DNA from: Paucimonas sp.
Lineage (GTDB): Bacteria; Pseudomonadota; Gammaproteobacteria; Pseudomonadales; Pseudomonadaceae
Direction of reading: 5' to 3'
Assembly: GCA_031253995.1 (NCBI GenBank)
Contig: JAIRVG010000022.1
Coordinates: forward strand, 1-64,000
Length of the DNA: 64,000 bases
The first letter of the stretch is position 1, and the number at the start of each line of letters is the position of its first letter. Shown piece by piece: positions 60,496-64,000 of this stretch. The translations under genes were made by a program, and so were the position numbers. The notes beneath the pieces are model-generated. The model ran no database searches. It was not told where the DNA came from and saw only the letters and a list, made by a program, of their open reading frames with translations.

Positions 60496-61452
60496 ATGCG
60501 CATAGTCATTCCCGACGACTACCAGAACGTGATCCGCAGCCTCGACTGTTTCGCTCGTCTTGCCGGTCATGAGGTCACGGTGCTGCATGACGTCCAGCCC
60601 GCTTCGCTGGAGCAGTTGGCCGAGCGCCTGGCCGACGCCGAGGTGCTGGTGCTGACCCGCGAACGCACGCGGATCGACGCGGCCCTGCTCGACCGCCTGC
60701 CAAAGCTCAGGCTCATCAGCCAGACCGGCAAGGTCTCCGGCCACCTCGACCTCGACGCCTGCGCCGCCCGTGGCATCGTCGTCACCGAGGGTCGTGGCTC
60801 GCCGGTCGCCCCGGCCGAGCTGGCCTGGGCCTTGATCCTCAATGCTCGCCGCCAGCTGGTGCCGGCCATCGATGCGTTCCGCCAGGGCCGCTGGCAGGTC
60901 AACCTGGGCCAGGCCCTTGCCGGGCAGACGTTGGGCATCTGGGGCTACGGCAAGATCGGCCAGCGCCTGGCGCGCTACGCCCAGGCCTTCGACATGCCGG
61001 TACTGGTCTGGGGCAGCGAGGCCAGCCGCGCCCGCGCCGTTGCCGACGGGCATTGCGCCGCCGTGTCGCGCGAGGCGTTCTTCGCCGAGGCGGATATCCT
61101 CAGCCTCAACCTGCGGCTGTCCGACAGCACCCGTCACGGCGTCGGCTTCGACGACCTGGCACGGATGAAGCCTGATGCCCTGCTGGTGAATGTCAGCCGC
61201 GCCGAACTGATCGCACCGGGCGCCCTGCTCCGAGCCCTCGACGCCGGGCGACCGGGGTTTGCCGCGGTGGACGTGTACGAGCAGGAACCGCTGCTCGACC
61301 CGGCCGATGCGCTGCTGTGCCACCCTCGGGTGCTGTGCACGCCGCACCTGGGGTATGTCGAGAAGAACGGCTACGAGCTGTATTTCGGCGATGCGTTCGA
61401 CAATGTGCTGGCGTTTGTCGCGGGGTCGCCGCAGAACGTCGTGCGGTTGTGA
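60496..61452 (+). CDS. D-2-hydroxyacid dehydrogenase family protein
   Basis: A 318-aa NAD-dependent dehydrogenase of the D-isomer-specific family: LGIWGYGKIGQRLARYA binds the cofactor, NVSRAELIAPGALLRAL is the family's second motif with its Arg, DVYEQEPL holds the acid, and CTPHLGYVEKNGYEL the catalytic His. It reduces 2-keto acids or oxidises D-hydroxy acids; substrate unknown. Lies 45 bp after the kinase gene on the same strand. Confidence 0.92.
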   Translation: MRIVIPDDYQNVIRSLDCFARLAGHEVTVLHDVQPASLEQLAERLADAEVLVLTRERTRIDAALLDRLPKLRLISQTGKVSGHLDLDACAARGIVVTEGRGSPVAPAELAWALILNARRQLVPAIDAFRQGRWQVNLGQALAGQTLGIWGYGKIGQRLARYAQAFDMPVLVWGSEASRARAVADGHCAAVSREAFFAEADILSLNLRLSDSTRHGVGFDDLARMKPDALLVNVSRAELIAPGALLRALDAGRPGFAAVDVYEQEPLLDPADALLCHPRVLCTPHLGYVEKNGYELYFGDAFDNVLAFVAGSPQNVVRL

Positions 61453-61507
61453 GGGGGTGCTGACAGGTGCCTGTCTTGAGTCTTTTGGCGCCCTTGAGAT
61501 CGAGCAC

Positions 61508-61706
61508 TAGACCGCAAGTACGCCCCAGTCGGCGTGGGAGCGGATTCATCCGCGATCGGCGGCAAAGCCGTCGTAAAACCTGAGTCCCGAGTTCTCCTGA
61601 CACACCGCGGACTCAGGTTTTATGGCCGCTTCGCGCCCAATCGCGGATAAATCCGCTCCCACGCCGTCCCTGCTAAATCAATGAGTTATGTGTTTTTCTA
61701 TGAGCG
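61508..61706. repeat. Long nested palindromic repeat, copy 2
   Basis: The direct-orientation second copy of the unit at 48-245. The outer arms are 61531-61556 and 61640-61665 with one mismatch; the inner pair TAAAACCTGAGTCC / GGACTCAGGTTTTA is longer here (14 bp) than in copy 1, so the two copies have drifted separately. It lies between the hydroxyacid dehydrogenase and a receptor gene that ends 53 bp away. Confidence 0.85.
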
Positions 61707-61758
61707 ATGCGCCGCGCGGGCGGCGCTCGGTCTGGAGGACGCCACAAAGCTCAAGCCC

Positions 61759-64000
61759 TCAGAACGTCCCCTTCAACGTCACCATGAAATTACGCGGCTC
61801 CCCATAGAAATTCCCCCACGAAACCGCCCCCACGCTCTGGTAGTACTTCTTGTCGAACAGGTTGCTGCCATTGAGCGCCACCGACCAGTGATCGTCGATG
61901 CGATAACCAATGCGACCACTCCAGATCGCATACCCGGCCTGGAACGATTCCACCGCCGGACGCGCGTTGGCATCGCGTACCGACACTTCGCTCTGCGCCG
62001 TCACCCCGGCACCGACGCTGAAGCGCTCCAGGGCTCCACTCAACTGGTAATCCGACCACACGCGGAACAGGTGGCGCGGGAAGTAGGTGACGGTAAACGT
62101 CGGTTCCTGCGGGTTGCTGTTGGCGCTATCCAGGTACTTGGTCTGGGTGTAGGTATACCCCGCCAGCACCTGCAGCCGGTCCATCACTTCGCCGCTGATC
62201 TCCGCCTCGAAGCCCTGCGCCCGCACCTTGCCGGAGTCGGTGTAGCAGAAGCCATCGGACGAACCCAGGCATTCGGTGTTGTAGTTGGCCTCGGCGCGAT
62301 GCTCCTCGGTGGTGCGGAACAGGTTGAAGGCAGTGTTGACCCGGCCTTCCATCAGCTCACCCTTGATCCCCACCTCGTAGCTGCTGCCGGTCTTGGGCTG
62401 GATCGGGCTGCCGGATTCATCGGTGTAGGTGCTTTGCGGCTGGAAGATGTCCGCGTAGCTGGTGTAGACCGACCACTGGTCGTCGAGGTCGTAGATCAGC
62501 GCGGCGTACGGCGTGACCTGGCCGTTTTCCTGGCTGCGGTCGTGCTGCCAGTAGTTCCAGGCCTGGGTGTAGGAGTCGCGGCTGTTGCGGTACCAGCTGA
62601 CCCGGGTGCCGAGCACCGCCGTCAGCGGCTCGGCCAGCTTCAGGCGCAGGGTGGCGTAGGTGCCGAACTGGCGGGTGTCGGATTCGGTCGGGTACGGTCC
62701 GCCACGGTAGGAGTTGGGTGGGTAGTAGCTGTCCGGTGGCTCGGGAATGTCATGGTTGGGATCGAGCGCATCCTGGCGCGTGCCGAGCAGGCCGGTCATG
62801 TTGATCAGCGCCCAGTGGTCGCGGGTCTGCGCGCGGCTGGCGTTGGCGCCGACGATCAGCTCGTGACGCAGGCCGAAGGCGTCGAACTTGCCATCCAGGT
62901 AGGCATCGAAGCCGTAGTCGGTCTGGTCGTAGTCGAACACGCCGGAATACACGCTGGACGGCGCGCTGGTGGCGCCGGGAGTGACGCCGCCGTTGGTCTC
63001 CGACAGCGCGTACTTCATGTCCTGGTCGTTGTGGGTCCAGACGCCGGCGAACTTGAACGCCCAGTCATCGTTGAGCTGGTGCGCGAGGTCGGCGAACACC
63101 GTGGTGCGCTCGCTCTCCCAGGTGTTCCACGAAGCGCCGAGGCAGGTGGAGCGGCTGAGCTTGAGGTCATTGCCGTTGCTGTAGCGCGGCAAGCCATGCC
63201 AGCACGGCGTGGCGTCGAGCCGCTCGTAGGCGACGCCGAGGCCGAGGGTGGTGTCCGGGGTGACGTCGTAGTCCAGGGCGCCGTAGAGGATCTGGTCGTC
63301 ACGCTGGCCCAGATCGTAGAAGTACTGGCGATCCTGCAACGCCACCACCGCGCGCCCGCGCAGGGTGCCCGAGTCGTTGAGCGGGCCGCCGGTGTCCACC
63401 TGGCCGCGGTAGTTGTCCCAGGAACCCGCCGACAGGGTCACGCTGGTGGTGGGCGTCTGCTGCCCGCGCTTGCGCACGAAATTCACCCCGCCCGCCGAAC
63501 TGCCGGTGCCCTTCATCATCCCCGCCGTGCCCTTGAGCACCTCGACCCGGTCATAGAACGCCATGTCGCCGGAGAAGCTGTTGGCCTGCACGTACTCGCC
63601 GCCCACATCCAGCGGCACGCCGTCGTACTGGTACTGGCCCTGCATCATGAAGCCGCGGGAGTAGAAATACTTGCCGCCCATGGGCGACTCGTACACGGCG
63701 ATGCCCGGGGTCTTCTCCATGGCCTGGTCGATGGTGGTGACGTTCTGGTCGTCCATGTACTTGCGCGTCAGCACGGTCACCGACTGCGGGGTCTCGCGCA
63801 GGGTGTGGGTGCCCTTGCCGATGGTCACGGCGCGGGCGGCGTAGGCGTTGGTGCCTTCGCTGGTGGCATCCAGGCGCTGGCTGTTGACGGTGGTGGCGTC
63901 CAGCTCAAGGGCGCCCTGCTCGCTCGGCAGCGGGCGCAAGGCGTAGCTGCCGTTGCTCTGCGGCACGGCCTGCAGGCCGGTGCCCTGCAGCAGCACGGCA
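61759..64000 (-). CDS. TonB-dependent siderophore receptor (FpvA/FhuE-like), 5' part missing
   Basis: At least 745 residues are visible; the start and signal peptide lie beyond the right edge. The visible part begins in a short N-terminal signalling domain (LLQGTGLQAVPQSNGSYALRPL), then the plug (LRETPQSVTVLTRKYMDDQNV, VEVLKGTAGMMKGTGSSAGGVNFVRKR) and a full barrel ending NFMVTLKGTF. It resembles ferripyoverdine or coprogen-type receptors. Whether it has its own sigma/anti-sigma pair cannot be seen. Confidence 0.9.
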   Translation of the reverse strand, partial: AVLLQGTGLQAVPQSNGSYALRPLPSEQGALELDATTVNSQRLDATSEGTNAYAARAVTIGKGTHTLRETPQSVTVLTRKYMDDQNVTTIDQAMEKTPGIAVYESPMGGKYFYSRGFMMQGQYQYDGVPLDVGGEYVQANSFSGDMAFYDRVEVLKGTAGMMKGTGSSAGGVNFVRKRGQQTPTTSVTLSAGSWDNYRGQVDTGGPLNDSGTLRGRAVVALQDRQYFYDLGQRDDQILYGALDYDVTPDTTLGLGVAYERLDATPCWHGLPRYSNGNDLKLSRSTCLGASWNTWESERTTVFADLAHQLNDDWAFKFAGVWTHNDQDMKYALSETNGGVTPGATSAPSSVYSGVFDYDQTDYGFDAYLDGKFDAFGLRHELIVGANASRAQTRDHWALINMTGLLGTRQDALDPNHDIPEPPDSYYPPNSYRGGPYPTESDTRQFGTYATLRLKLAEPLTAVLGTRVSWYRNSRDSYTQAWNYWQHDRSQENGQVTPYAALIYDLDDQWSVYTSYADIFQPQSTYTDESGSPIQPKTGSSYEVGIKGELMEGRVNTAFNLFRTTEEHRAEANYNTECLGSSDGFCYTDSGKVRAQGFEAEISGEVMDRLQVLAGYTYTQTKYLDSANSNPQEPTFTVTYFPRHLFRVWSDYQLSGALERFSVGAGVTAQSEVSVRDANARPAVESFQAGYAIWSGRIGYRIDDHWSVALNGSNLFDKKYYQSVGAVSWGNFYGEPRNFMVTLKGTF

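Overview
The window is chromosomal DNA of high G+C from a Pseudomonas of the putida/fluorescens kind. This is inferred from the REP-type palindromes around GTGGGAGCGG, a soxR gene facing an RND pump, several FecI/FecR/TonB-receptor sets, and a cyclopropane-fatty-acid-synthase/photolyase cluster of the kind seen in P. putida. I see no tRNA, rRNA, CRISPR array, prophage or insertion sequence.

Regions: 1-430, palindromic repeats. 431-5956, a catabolic module: amidohydrolase, HbpS-like protein, LysR regulator, two-component Rieske oxygenase (oxygenase plus VanB-like reductase) and a divergent MarR regulator with a perfect operator palindrome. 5984-12961, an orphan ABC ATPase, then a mexHI-type RND pump with outer-membrane channel, divergent from soxR. 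A canonical soxbox lies in a 19-bp spacer promoter. 13033-14684, glutaminase and a LysE exporter. 14782-23159, two gene groups led by TGTACA boxes (like light-responsive LitR/CarH operators). One is SnoaL-SDR-flavin oxidoreductase-DUF1365-CFA synthase-DUF2878; the other is CHI-like protein-DUF3833-iron-sulfur (6-4) photolyase. A lipocalin gene lies divergent; no LitR gene is present. 23163-30637, mixed metabolic genes, including a Tat-type flavin oxidoreductase, TrmK, a PAS-GGDEF cyclase and an unusual Lgt.

30662-33141 is the most novel locus. It encodes a Sec-exported protein carrying a double-glycine-type propeptide, an outer-membrane barrel with two small beta repeats, and a periplasmic C39 peptidase. 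A hairpin plus T-tract lies between the first and second genes. I propose an uncharacterised secretion/processing or extracellular-fibre system, distantly analogous to Fap.

33880-50134 is iron-uptake territory: three FecI/FecR/TonB-receptor sets in three different gene layouts, broken up by an AraC/alcohol-dehydrogenase pair, a DUF2986 gene and an MFS transporter. A fourth receptor is cut by the right edge. 50226-55723 holds oxidoreductase and regulator genes, including a cobalamin riboswitch placed ahead of metR, with no metE in the window. 55743-58408 is a divergent pair of PDZ lipoproteins that share a repeated two-cysteine domain I do not recognise. 58534-61452 encodes a hybrid histidine kinase and a D-2-hydroxyacid dehydrogenase. 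A second copy of the long nested palindrome from the left end sits at 61508-61706.

All calls come from reading sequence and motifs; no database search was run.
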